Assembly (NCBI RefSeq): GCF_018070025.1
Contig: NZ_JAGPYQ010000001.1
Location: 7,626,001 to 7,690,000, forward strand
Length of the DNA: 64,000 nt
Source: Streptomyces liliiviolaceus
Lineage (GTDB): Bacteria > Actinomycetota > Actinomycetes > Streptomycetales > Streptomycetaceae
Reading direction: 5' to 3'
Shown here: positions 1 to 8,946 of the stretch, piece by piece
How the letters are laid out: every line of letters starts with the position of its first letter
How positions within the stretch are numbered: the first letter of the stretch is position 1
Position numbers and translations under genes: made by a program
Notes under the pieces: generated by a model
The model's input: the letters and a program-made list of their open reading frames with translations, nothing else
Told to the model about the DNA's origin: nothing
Databases searched by the model: none

Positions 1-197
1 TCAGCCAGGCCGGAGACTTTTCGGGGAGCCGCTCCGTCATCAACGCGGTGCTGTGCACCAGGGCGACGGCGACCATCTGCGACCTCCTGCATCGTGTAAA
101 CCTGGAGGCTTAATTGTTGGCCAGGTTCCGACCGTCAGGGCTCAGTGGCCGTCAACCGGCCATGCGAATGGCGATGATTCGACGGTGACGGACCTCA
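1..197. other. Left edge, no gene recognised
   Basis: I see no convincing coding sequence between the window edge and the stop of drmC. Short open frames here lack a plausible start context or recognisable protein. It is downstream of the DISARM operon and may hold its terminator, but no strong hairpin with a T-tract is evident. Confidence 0.4.
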
Positions 198-965
198 TCA
201 TGCGCCTGGCCACCGCGCGAGAACCCCTCGGCGCTGCAACTCCCTTATGTGGTCCGCCATCCGTCCCGGCATGGGACCGCCGTTCAGCAGGACGCCCGCT
301 TCGATGTTGCGCTCAGCGCCCGCCGCCGTGAGGTTGGCGCTGGAGAGGAAGAGGATCCGGTCGTCGGCCACGGCCAGTTTCGCATGCAACCGGCTGCCGG
401 GAGTGGGACGTTGGCCCGTCGGCCAGTGCCAGAGCCGCAAGCCCGGTATACGGGAGAAAGCGTCGCCCGGTTCGCTCCCAGAGAGAAGCCCACCCGCACC
501 TTTCAGCGTCTCCACGACGATGTCCACCGTGACGCCTCGGGCCACGGCCTCGGACAACGCTGCGGTCAACGGTGCGTACGAGCGGGCCGAGTAGGTAACG
601 GCGACGAGCCGGTGCTGCGCCGCGCCGACCACCTCCGTCAGCACCTGGGCCGTGGAGCGGCCGGGTGTCCCGGGTGTGGAGGGGCCGCTCCACACCGCAC
701 GGGCCTCGGTGTCCTCACGCCGCCGGGTCCAGGCCGCCGCGTAACCCCGCAGATACGCCGCCGTCTCCGCCGAGGGAACGCCGTCCTCCGTCATCGACGC
801 CAACAACTCCGATACGGCTTCCAGCGCGGCTGGCGTCTGGAGCCTACCGAGGATGTACGCGGGGGAACGGCCCTGGGAGAGGAGCGTGGCCAGCGCCTTA
901 GTCCGTGTGAGCCCGAGCGAGGCGGCGGCCGTCGCTGCCGCCGCCTCGAAGCGTTTGCGGCTCAC
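198..965 (-). CDS. drmC: DrmC, phospholipase D-like DISARM protein
   Basis: DrmC is the PLD-superfamily member of the DISARM defence system; the family uses an HKD motif for phosphodiester hydrolysis or transfer, though DrmC is reported as dispensable in some systems. The C-terminal half shows one HxKxxxxD motif (His194, Lys196, Asp201) followed by SSANLT and a conserved ERNIEAG segment, typical of a single-HKD protein that would act as a dimer. I chose the GTG at 965, 13 bp past the drmB stop; the open frame continues upstream but there it only shadows drmB. About 255 aa. It is the last gene of the drmA-drmB-drmC block, transcribed toward the window edge. Confidence 0.85.
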   Translation of the reverse strand: MSRKRFEAAAATAAASLGLTRTKALATLLSQGRSPAYILGRLQTPAALEAVSELLASMTEDGVPSAETAAYLRGYAAAWTRRREDTEARAVWSGPSTPGTPGRSTAQVLTEVVGAAQHRLVAVTYSARSYAPLTAALSEAVARGVTVDIVVETLKGAGGLLSGSEPGDAFSRIPGLRLWHWPTGQRPTPGSRLHAKLAVADDRILFLSSANLTAAGAERNIEAGVLLNGGPMPGRMADHIRELQRRGVLARWPGA

Positions 966-978
966 CGGGTCGATCCGC

Positions 979-2913
979 TCACCCGAAGTCCGGGATGAGA
1001 GCCAGCGTTTTCGGGTCGCCTGCCAGGTGAGTGATGAACCGCCGGTCCAGGAACCGGTTGCCGCGCTCACACGTCGTCTCGGACACGAACAGGCAGGCGT
1101 GGCAGGCGGCACCGTGCAGGAAGTCCTCCGGCGCCTTGGGAAGACGCTCGCCGCACAGCGGGTCCGAGGAGCACCGCCCCGCCTTGTACAACGCCGTACG
1201 TACGATCCTGGCCAGCCGGTTCTCCCCGGTGCTCGGGTCCTGATCGGCAAGGGAGACCAGCCCGCCAAGCGTGCCCTCCGAGTCCGGGACGGCCGTGTAG
1301 ATGAGGATGCCTGTCCGCCGCTCCTCAGCGTCGCCGCTATAGATCCGCTCGGCCAAACTCGCCGAGTTGTAGCCGCACTCCATCGCGATGGTGCGGATGA
1401 GTAGATGGGAGAGCGTGTGCAGAGCGATGTAGCGACTACCCGGCCAGCCTTGCATCAGGTCGGAGCCGTCCTGGATTCGTTCCGACCTCCGGTGCTCACG
1501 GAACCGGCCGAAAGCCGCGGCGTGTGCGGCGAGGGCGTCACTCGACGCGACCCGCTGCTCCCACTGCTCGATCAGGTGATCGTCCACCCGCAGGAACAGC
1601 CCCTCGCCACGCACCTCGCTGGCCGGCACCCAGCCGCGCTCGCGCCGCCCCAGGTCCACACGGGTGACCAAGCCGGGGTCCTCCGGATCGGGGGCGTCGA
1701 GCCGAGTGAAGCCGATAAGGGCCCGCACCTCGCGCAGTCGTTCCGCCTGCCGAAGCTGGGAGAAGACGGTGGACAAGGGCCCGCTGAGCGAGGCGTCCAC
1801 CAGCGCGAAGTCTTCAGTCGGGTCGGCGGTCTTCGCAGCGGACAGCACCTGCCACTCGGGGGTCAGCAGGTCCGGAGGGCCTGGCGGCTGCTCGGTCTCG
1901 CCCGCATCGCCCGACAAGGCCGCGCGGTAGGCGGACATGGCCTGCCAGACCTGTCCGGGTTCGTAGTCGCGAAGGTAGCGGTGGTGCTTCGACTTCTTGG
2001 CGAACATGGCGATCTCCGCCTCATCCTCGAAGTCCTCCAGGTCCGGCCAGCGTTCCTCGACGAGCTTGCGCAGCGAGTCGGTCCCGGTGTCGGGCAGTGC
2101 CAGTGCGCTGAGCGTCACGGGGAACCACTGGTTGGACGCGCCCACGACCAGCAGATACGGCGTCTCGTCGCAGGCGTCATAGACGCCGTCGAACTGCGGG
2201 TGCCGGCCACGGCAACGGGGCAGGTTCTCGCGGCCCTTGTCGCCCATAGCGTCCCGGATGTTGCGCTTGGCCTTCTTGCATACCAGGCATTCGAGAGAAA
2301 CGTTGGCCGCGAGGTTGCCCCCGTTGTCGCGCATCCGCAGCGTCGGATACGTCGTGTCGGGGCAGGCGCGGCCCTCGTGCACGAATTCCGTGTACGGAAA
2401 CTCGTCGAGGTGTCCTTTGACGCAGGCGAGCGCGAAGCGGGCGGCCACGGCCAGAGGCTTGCGGCCCTTCTTCTTCCGGTAGCAGTTCTCGTGGTAGAAG
2501 CGCGCCTCGTCGGGGCGGCGCGCGTTGATGTTCTCGAACCCCCACTTGCCCGAGCCCAGGGACGCCAGCTCATTGCACGCCGTACAGCGCAGCCACTGCG
2601 GGAAGGGGGTCACGGGCACACCGATCCGTGCCGCGTTGCCCTTCGGGTCGGTGTCGGTGCCGGGGATCCACGGCGCGGCGCGCAGCTCTCCAATCTGGTC
2701 CGCGCCGTAGCGCCGCAGGGCTCGATTGACGGCTCCACGGAGCCGGGGCTCCTCGATCACCGGATCGGGCACACCGGCGTAGTTCCAGTGGTCGAGGCCC
2801 TTGACCATGACGGAGAAGTTGGGCAGGTCGACGAGAGCGCCGACGCCACCAGTGAACATGAGATGGCTCGGCCGTACCGCCCCCACCCGCCTGAAGTATC
2901 CGCCGCCGCTCAT
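979..2913 (-). CDS. drmB: DrmB, DUF1998-domain DISARM protein
   Basis: DrmB is a core DISARM component containing a DUF1998 domain; in published DISARM work it forms a complex with DrmA that binds DNA. The 644-aa product starts MSGGGYFRRVG at an ATG that overlaps the drmA stop by four bases (ATGA), so the two are translationally coupled; the longer open frame upstream is a shadow of drmA. The C-terminal third carries the DUF1998 signature (HTLSHLLI, then ILIYTAVPDSEGTLGGL) and a cysteine set (RCSSDPLCGERL ... CHACL) fitting a metal site. Further cysteine pairs (CTACNE, CLVCKK) lie in the N-terminal half. Normal length, no disruption seen. Confidence 0.9.
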   Translation of the reverse strand: MSGGGYFRRVGAVRPSHLMFTGGVGALVDLPNFSVMVKGLDHWNYAGVPDPVIEEPRLRGAVNRALRRYGADQIGELRAAPWIPGTDTDPKGNAARIGVPVTPFPQWLRCTACNELASLGSGKWGFENINARRPDEARFYHENCYRKKKGRKPLAVAARFALACVKGHLDEFPYTEFVHEGRACPDTTYPTLRMRDNGGNLAANVSLECLVCKKAKRNIRDAMGDKGRENLPRCRGRHPQFDGVYDACDETPYLLVVGASNQWFPVTLSALALPDTGTDSLRKLVEERWPDLEDFEDEAEIAMFAKKSKHHRYLRDYEPGQVWQAMSAYRAALSGDAGETEQPPGPPDLLTPEWQVLSAAKTADPTEDFALVDASLSGPLSTVFSQLRQAERLREVRALIGFTRLDAPDPEDPGLVTRVDLGRRERGWVPASEVRGEGLFLRVDDHLIEQWEQRVASSDALAAHAAAFGRFREHRRSERIQDGSDLMQGWPGSRYIALHTLSHLLIRTIAMECGYNSASLAERIYSGDAEERRTGILIYTAVPDSEGTLGGLVSLADQDPSTGENRLARIVRTALYKAGRCSSDPLCGERLPKAPEDFLHGAACHACLFVSETTCERGNRFLDRRFITHLAGDPKTLALIPDFG

Positions 2914-5900
2914 GAACGCCGCCCCCTGGCCGTGCCGTTGTCGTCGCCGTTCCCGTCCCGGTCCGGCATCTCGCCGTGCTCGTCGCCGCTCGCAGTGTCC
3001 GGGCCGTCTCCACCCTCGGCGGGCGGTCCGAACTCCCAGGGGTTTCCGGCCGGAGCCGACAGCACAGTGTCCGCAGACAACAGCATGTTGATCTCGTTCT
3101 CCGTCTCGCGCATCGACTGCGGGACGGTGAGCACGTCCCATCCACTGCCGTCCGCGTTGCGCAGCAGGCCCAGCACCGTCTGCTTCTGCCGGGTCTGTCC
3201 CCGGTAGCCAAGCCTGCCCTGCTCACCCTTCTTGGCCGTCCAGGCGTCGCGCAGGGCATCGATCCGCTCGGCGAGGTAACCGCGCGCCCGGTCCCCGTCC
3301 ACGGCCTCCGCGCGCGCCAGCATCCGCCGCTCGACGTCCCGCACACGCGGGTCGTCGAGATCTACCCCCTCCGCGTCCACGTTGTCGGAGAACTCGTCGC
3401 AAGCCTGCCGCACGGCGGAAACATACGTGGCGGTGGTGCCCCGGTCGAGCGCCCGCCGCGTGAACGGGGTCACCGACAGCGCCTCGACCTGCCGGTAGAA
3501 CGTCGCGTGGTAGTGCTCGAAGTCCTCGAAGTGAGCGAGATCCCGGGGCCTCGCCCAGTTGTAGAGCGTGATCACGATGCCGGGCCGCTTGGCCTGGCGT
3601 CCGACACGGGAGGACGCCTGGATGTACTCGGCGGTGTTCTTCGGCTGTCCGGTGACGACCATCAGGCCGAACCTTGAGACGTCCACGCCCACCTGGAGCA
3701 TCGACGTGGCCAGCACGTGGTCGACCGGCCTGCGGTGCAGCGGGGCGGGCAGGACCCGGGGCTGACGAGCCCTTCCGGCGTCCCGCAGCTCGTCGACGAT
3801 CGCCTTCTTGCGCACCGACGTGTCGTGCTCCGGGTTGAAGCCGATCTCCAGCCGCTTGAGGGTGGCACTGATCTCCGTCGACGAGATACGGGAGGTCAGC
3901 TCCTGAAGGTTGAGCATGTCGGTGTCGCGCAGCAGCCGGTTGGCGATGCCCCGGCGGCTTCCGTTGGCCCGCAGCCGGCTCGGCACGTCGTCGTCCAGGA
4001 CACGTCGCATACCGGCGAGTTCTTTGGTCGCGTTGAAGTATCCGACCACCGTCATGTAGGGATCGGCGGGAGCGCCGTAGAGGTCGAACATGTGCTGCCC
4101 GGCGAGTAGCAGGATCTCCGCGACACGGATCTCGGCGGCCTTCATACGCACCCCGTGCGCGCAGACACCGTAGTAGCGCCGCCCGGGGTTGTCACGGGTG
4201 ACGTCGACCTGCTGGGAGAAGAAGGTGTCGCCGACGTCGACCACCTGCGGCGGGAAGATCGCCAGGTCCCGAGCGAACACCCCGAGCACCTGGGCGCGGG
4301 CGTTGCGGGTGGTGGCCGTCGACGCGACGATCTTCGGCCCGGTCTCCCTGAGCTGCCCGTGGGCGTCCTTCGTCCGCCAGGTGCACAGCTGGTCGACAGC
4401 CGACTCGAACAACCCCACCGTGGTGCCCAACGCCCCGGAGATCAGGTGCAGCTCGTCCTGGATGATGAAGTCCGGAGGCCGCAGCCGCCGTAGCATCGGC
4501 CGACTGGTCACGGCCTTATGCCGGTCCTTAGCGTTGTGCCGGGACCCGCAACCGATCTCCTCGTCAAGGTCGTCGTGGCGGTAGCCGTGCCGCTCGCAGT
4601 AGGCGCTCACCCGCCCGAACAACATTCCCGCATAGCCGCGCCACGGCAGCTGGGCGAGCTTGTCCACGGTCGCGATCAGCAGGCTCGGCACCAGCCGGTA
4701 GATCTCCTCGTCGACCGTGAGGATCGGCAGCCCCTCACCCCGCGCCCGCATCCGGGAAAACGGGCAGGGGCCCGTGTCCTCTCCCCGGGGGCAATACACG
4801 ATGACACGCCGCCGTACGTCGTCCGGTGCCACGTCCCGCCACGCGCGCAGCTCCTCGCCGCACCACGGGCAGGACAACACCTGCAGGACGTTCGCATGCC
4901 GCCCCGAGGCGGACTCGTTGGCCTCGGCGATCTGCTGCGCCGCGTCTCCGTACCAGTTCGGCGAGACACCGGCACCGACCCACAGCCCAATACGGAACGG
5001 CTTGCTGCCCCAGACCGCCTCATCCTCCCTGCGGAGCACCTCCGTCGCGCACACCAGGGCGGAGGCGCGCTGGAACTGCTGGGCCGTCAGCAGCCGCAGC
5101 GTGTACCGCATCAGTACGGCGACGCCGTCCCGCCCCTCGCGGGCGTCCTCGCCCTCCCCGACGACCTTCTGGAGCCGCCGGATGGCGAACGTGTAAGCCG
5201 TGAGACCGAGATACGCCTCCGTCTTACCGCCACCGGTCGGGAAGAACAGGAGGTCAACCGTGGCAGTGCTGTCCGCCCTGCGCTCCTTGTGCGCGGGGTC
5301 GGTGAGGGAGCACAGGTTGAGCAGCACGAACGCCAGCTGGAAGGGATACCAGCTCGCGGCCAAGGGACCGCGTGCATCGACCTCGGCGTAGGCCGCCGCG
5401 TACGTGGGCGGCTCCTCACCGCCCTCAGCTCGCAGCGCGGCCGTCGCCGTGGCCCGACGCTGCATGGCCATGGCCCGGTTGGCGAAACGGAACGCCCGTA
5501 GCGCGTCGCGGTCGGTGTGCAGCAACTCGATGCCGAGGGCGATCCGGCCGCACGCGTCACGGGCCTCGTCGACCGCCCGCAGCGCGGTGGTCCGCAGTTC
5601 GCCCGACAGCGACTCCGCCTTGACGGCCTGCTGTTGCAACCAGCCGTCGTAGCCGTCGGCCAGCGGCTGCAGGGCCTTCAGCAGCTCGTCGCGCCGCTCC
5701 CAAACGGCCAGTTCGGCGAGCTTGTCCATGCTCACCTCAAGACCGGCGAGCAGCGGCTGCCGAGCCGTGTTCGGCGCGACCGTGGCCGGCACGTCCTTCA
5801 CCGGCAGCCAGGTCGTCTCCAACCTGACCGCGCGCCGCCCCTTCGGCAGGACACTCGCGTGTACGGCGACGTTCCGTCCGTGCGCGTGCTTCAACTCCTG

Positions 5901-6752
5901 CCGGTACAGCAGCCGCAGATGCTGTTCCTCGGGGTTCTCCAGGATGTGGCCAGGCCCATCGGACAACGGGTCGTCGATCGGCAGGAAGACGCTGGACTGC
6001 CCGTCGAAGGAGGTGACTTCCAACTTCGTCTGGAACAGCCATTGTCCGTCCCGTAGTTCACGGGACTCCTCCAGCGCGTTGATCAGCGATACGTCGACGA
6101 AGCGCAGGTTATCCGCGCCATCGACGGTACCGGGGCGCTCCCGTACGTGTACGTCGAGCCGGATGCAGGGTAGGTCCGGGTTGGTGTCGTCGACGCCCTC
6201 CAGAACCTTGCGGACAGTGCCCGGCGAGTCGACGTGAATGTCCACCGCGTACCGGACGGGCTCGCGCGACCACGCGCGCACAGCCCGGCCGTCGTCGGTC
6301 TTACTGTCGCTCTGCCGGTATCGGCCCCACGACGCGACGACGCTGAGAATGCCCACATCGGCCGGCACCAGGAAGCTCAGCCCCATGGACGACGCCCACA
6401 GCCGTCCGGCAGCCTGTGGAGTGAGTCGCTCCGCGAGCTCAGGGTCTCGCCCGTCCCCCTCAGCGCTGACCTCGGTCTCCGCCTGGCCCGCCGCTACGTT
6501 CACGGGCGCGTCGGTCGGTGCGGGCCGGGGCCCAAGAAGTCCGACGAGGTAGCGGTCACGGGGCCCCGCACTGTGTGGGGCCAGCGCCTCGGTCTCGTCC
6601 GCCCACGGCCCCAGCAGATCCCGTGAGATCAGATCGCCGAGCTCCTCCCGGACGTCGTACGACGTCCCGGACCGAAAGGTCTGCGGGACCTCGTCCACGG
6701 GGTGGGGAACGCCCGGCTCCGGAACAGGGGCGTTCTGTGGTGACGACGGCAT
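2910..6752 (-). CDS. drmA: DrmA, DISARM superfamily II helicase
   Basis: DrmA is the large helicase of DISARM and, with DrmB, the core that engages incoming DNA. The 1280-aa protein has a Walker A motif PTGGGKT at about residues 505-511, a DELH box (QDELHLISG) and a helicase C-terminal half with VGRQAKRPG, as in the family. I chose the ATG at 6752 (MPSSPQNAP) because AGGGAGG lies 8-14 bases upstream; the open frame extends 30 codons further without such a site. It is followed by drmB with a 4-bp overlap. It is separated from drmMI, its usual operon partner, by a recombinase gene and a silent specificity cassette, so it probably needs its own promoter in the roughly 190 bp upstream. Confidence 0.9.
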   Translation of the reverse strand: MPSSPQNAPVPEPGVPHPVDEVPQTFRSGTSYDVREELGDLISRDLLGPWADETEALAPHSAGPRDRYLVGLLGPRPAPTDAPVNVAAGQAETEVSAEGDGRDPELAERLTPQAAGRLWASSMGLSFLVPADVGILSVVASWGRYRQSDSKTDDGRAVRAWSREPVRYAVDIHVDSPGTVRKVLEGVDDTNPDLPCIRLDVHVRERPGTVDGADNLRFVDVSLINALEESRELRDGQWLFQTKLEVTSFDGQSSVFLPIDDPLSDGPGHILENPEEQHLRLLYRQELKHAHGRNVAVHASVLPKGRRAVRLETTWLPVKDVPATVAPNTARQPLLAGLEVSMDKLAELAVWERRDELLKALQPLADGYDGWLQQQAVKAESLSGELRTTALRAVDEARDACGRIALGIELLHTDRDALRAFRFANRAMAMQRRATATAALRAEGGEEPPTYAAAYAEVDARGPLAASWYPFQLAFVLLNLCSLTDPAHKERRADSTATVDLLFFPTGGGKTEAYLGLTAYTFAIRRLQKVVGEGEDAREGRDGVAVLMRYTLRLLTAQQFQRASALVCATEVLRREDEAVWGSKPFRIGLWVGAGVSPNWYGDAAQQIAEANESASGRHANVLQVLSCPWCGEELRAWRDVAPDDVRRRVIVYCPRGEDTGPCPFSRMRARGEGLPILTVDEEIYRLVPSLLIATVDKLAQLPWRGYAGMLFGRVSAYCERHGYRHDDLDEEIGCGSRHNAKDRHKAVTSRPMLRRLRPPDFIIQDELHLISGALGTTVGLFESAVDQLCTWRTKDAHGQLRETGPKIVASTATTRNARAQVLGVFARDLAIFPPQVVDVGDTFFSQQVDVTRDNPGRRYYGVCAHGVRMKAAEIRVAEILLLAGQHMFDLYGAPADPYMTVVGYFNATKELAGMRRVLDDDVPSRLRANGSRRGIANRLLRDTDMLNLQELTSRISSTEISATLKRLEIGFNPEHDTSVRKKAIVDELRDAGRARQPRVLPAPLHRRPVDHVLATSMLQVGVDVSRFGLMVVTGQPKNTAEYIQASSRVGRQAKRPGIVITLYNWARPRDLAHFEDFEHYHATFYRQVEALSVTPFTRRALDRGTTATYVSAVRQACDEFSDNVDAEGVDLDDPRVRDVERRMLARAEAVDGDRARGYLAERIDALRDAWTAKKGEQGRLGYRGQTRQKQTVLGLLRNADGSGWDVLTVPQSMRETENEINMLLSADTVLSAPAGNPWEFGPPAEGGDGPDTASGDEHGEMPDRDGNGDDNGTARGRRS

Positions 6753-6940
6753 ACGCGTATCCCTCCCTGGGCGCGAACCAGCACCCGCGAACAACGATAG
6801 GGGGACCCACTGACATTGGTGGGGTCCCGCTGAGCCGCACAAGGCCGTGCCGGTTCGGCAACGACTCGAAGCTGCCTCGAGGGCCCAGCTCGTTTCGTGG
6901 ACTCGCCGAGCTACCGCAAGCCCCGCGGTGGGACACCACT
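6753..6940. promoter_or_regulatory. drmA: Candidate promoter region of drmABC
   Basis: This 188-bp gap separates the end of the recombinase gene from drmA. It holds the drmA ribosome-binding site at its left end. Because the recombinase and the inverted cassette interrupt the operon, drmA-drmB-drmC must be read either from here or by transcription through the recombinase. I cannot name -35 and -10 boxes with confidence. Confidence 0.35.
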
Positions 6941-7804
6941 TCAGACTCGGGCTTCACGGCGGCACGACAGGCATTGGTGCGAGCTTGTTCTCCGCCCCTT
7001 TGGCCGTGATGCGCCCGGGTCAGCTCCTGGAAGATCAAGCACGACCACGTGAACACGGTCGTCCGCGACGGCTGCGTACCCAGCTGTGGTCGCTGGAGAC
7101 GCGTGGCGCATCAGGCGTTGCGTCATGAGCAGGTCTCTGCCGGAAGAGCGGTAGACCATCGTTCCGTATCGGTGTCTCAGCTGGTGGTAGCGCATGCGGA
7201 TGCCGATCTTTGCAGCGATCCCGGCGACAGTTCGGGAGACGGATTCAGCACGCGTTCCTCCCCAGAATCTGCCGCTTCCCGTCAGGTCGAGTGCCTTCAT
7301 GACGACCGGTGGCACCGGGATGGTGTCCGTGCGTCCACCCTTGCCTGTCACGCGGAGTATCGCTGTGCCGTCATCGAGAGTTGATAGGTCTTCCCTGGCA
7401 AGTTTGGCCGTTTCGTGCGCGCGGAGGCCACAGAAGGCCCCTAGCAGGATCCAGGTCCTGTGCGCTCCACGTGTGACTGCGGTAAGCCGCTTGAGTTCAT
7501 CTTCTGGGAGCGGATGAGGTGTTGACCGGGGTGCTGCGGGCTTGCGTATGCCCTCTATGAGGTCCACCCCCAGCCACTTTCCAAACGCCTGGAGATGATT
7601 TAGGTAGGTTCTGCGCGACCATGGGCGTAAAGGGCGTACGGCGAAGTACGCGATGACATGATCGACCTTGAGCTGGCCTGCGGTTACGCCGGCAGAGCGG
7701 GCTATGGCCTTGATGCAACGTACTCGGGCTCCGATGGTGTTGGTCGAGTAGCCGTCCGCTCGCTGAGCCTCAGTGAACTTGTCGAGTGTCATGGGGAACG
7801 TCAT
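6941..7804 (-). CDS. Tyrosine recombinase, probable DNA invertase of the drmMI cassette
   Basis: A 287-aa tyrosine recombinase (phage integrase family). All catalytic positions are visible: Arg128 in CGLRAHE, Lys155 in TGKGG, His207 and Arg210 in HQLRH, His234 in MRHAS and the nucleophile Tyr243 in TTAGYAA. An N-terminal SAM-like core-binding domain covers about residues 1-85. It lies between drmA and the silent drmMI 3' end, with the first inverted repeat starting 92 bp beyond its start. That position and its small XerC/D-like size suggest that it inverts the segment between the repeats, as recombinases next to BREX pglX genes are thought to do. Its role is inferred from position; it could instead be a leftover integrase. 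The ATG at 7804 has only a weak ribosome-binding site; ATG at 7792 is an alternative. Confidence 0.85.
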   Translation of the reverse strand: MTFPMTLDKFTEAQRADGYSTNTIGARVRCIKAIARSAGVTAGQLKVDHVIAYFAVRPLRPWSRRTYLNHLQAFGKWLGVDLIEGIRKPAAPRSTPHPLPEDELKRLTAVTRGAHRTWILLGAFCGLRAHETAKLAREDLSTLDDGTAILRVTGKGGRTDTIPVPPVVMKALDLTGSGRFWGGTRAESVSRTVAGIAAKIGIRMRYHQLRHRYGTMVYRSSGRDLLMTQRLMRHASPATTAGYAAVADDRVHVVVLDLPGADPGASRPKGRRTSSHQCLSCRREARV

Positions 7805-7896
7805 GTGCCTGGTCGTGGAGCGCTTACCGTGACGCGATGAGTTTGGCGAGATCCGCCCCTAAAACGTCCTGAGCTGCACTCTTGGCAACCGGCGAT

Positions 7897-8162
7897 CGTC
7901 TGGTAGCGAACAAGGGCCAGTCGTTCCAGGGGTCCAACGTGCTGGGGAAGGGCTTCATCGTCACCCCTGAACAGGCCCACGCCCTCATCCAGCGCGACCC
8001 TCGCAACAAGGACGTCCTCTTCCCCTACCTCAACGGCGAGGACCTCAACTCCCGCCCAGACTGCTCAGCCAGCCGCTGGGTGATCAACTTCCACGACTGG
8101 AGCGAGGAACGGGCCCGGGGATACCCCGAAGTATTCGCCATCGTCGAGAGAGACGTGAAACC
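7897..8162 (+). repeat. 266-bp inverted repeat, left copy
   Basis: By base-by-base reading this segment is the reverse complement of 9667-9932, with no mismatch that I could find over 266 bp. It encodes about 88 residues of the drmMI C-terminal region (RLVANKGQSF to ERDVKP) in the same codon phase as the expressed copy. Sequence diverges abruptly on both sides. Perfect identity between coding copies implies recent or continuing exchange. Confidence 0.95.
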
Positions 8163-8919
8163 CGAACGACTCAAGAACACCAACCGTCAACGTCGCGAGA
8201 TCTGGTGGCGGTTCACCCGTCCTGCAATGGATCTTTACCGTGCCATCTCCAACTTGGACCGTGTTCTGGTGGTAGCGCTTGTCAGTCGAACGGTCATGCC
8301 AGCTCGTGTACCCAGCCGCCAAGTCCTCTCTCATAAATTGGGAGTCTTCGCTACGGCCGAAGATAGCGACCTCGCCCTACTTTCGAGTTCATTCCACTCA
8401 ATTTGGGCATGGCGCAATTCATCAACGATGAAGGCGGATCTCAATTACTCTCCGTCCGATGTTTACGAGACATTCCCTCGGCCTGCCACCACTGCCGAAG
8501 TCCGAAGCAATGGGGGAATTCTCGACAGGCTGAGATTTGATGTGATGATTGCCAGAAGCGTAGGACTCACAAAGCTATACAACATGGTCCATGACCCTGC
8601 AGTGAAGGATAGCGACATCGAGTCTCTGCGCGAGAATCACCGGAAGATCGACCAGTCTGTACTCGAGTCCTACAATTGGCAAGATGTCGACCTCGCTCAC
8701 GATTTCTATCCAAATCGACAGGGTATGCGATTCACGGTCGCACCATCGGCTCAGATTGAAATCCTAGACAGGCTTCTTGAGCTTAACCATGGTCAGCATG
8801 ATAATAACTCACCAAAAAATTCCCCCCATGCAATGGATCGGCATGCCATTGCGGCCGGATCGGCAGTTCATGGTCAGGAACGTCTAACTCCGGTACGCGA
8901 CGGGGATACTCTGTTCTGA
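7897..8919 (+). pseudogene. drmMI: Silent alternative drmMI 3' end (target-recognition cassette)
   Basis: The open frame (TTG at 7882 through TGA at 8917-8919, 345 codons) encodes only a methyltransferase C-terminus: 88 residues identical to drmMI, then about 250 residues that are related but clearly different (for example MKADLNYSPSDVYETFPRP against LKSDLQYTPSDCFETFPMP in the expressed copy). There is no methyltransferase domain, no ribosome-binding site and no promoter, so it is best read as a silent cassette rather than a gene. If the segment between the repeats inverts, this half joins the drmMI N-terminal part in frame and gives a 1442-aa protein. Its GC content is visibly lower than the flanking defence genes. 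Confidence 0.9.
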
Positions 8920-8946
8920 CATACTTCTCAGAACAGAGTATCCCCG
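8901..8946. terminator. Palindrome at the meeting point of the two drmMI 3' ends
   Basis: A perfect 19-bp stem (8901-8919 with 8928-8946) and an 8-base loop. Each arm encodes the final residues GDTLF and stop codon of one cassette, so the two convergent ends share the same last codons. The hairpin can act as a bidirectional terminator for whichever cassette is expressed, and because it is symmetric it survives inversion unchanged. Confidence 0.75.

Noticed and set aside
6941..7804. The recombinase as integrase of the island bounded by the repeats at 29.2 and 45.1 kb
   Set aside because: It lies 22 kb outside those repeats and directly beside an inverted repeat pair that needs an invertase; kept only as a secondary possibility.
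7882..8919. The silent cassette as an independent 345-aa gene
   Set aside because: It lacks a methyltransferase domain and translation signals, its first 88 codons duplicate drmMI, and only inversion makes sense of it.
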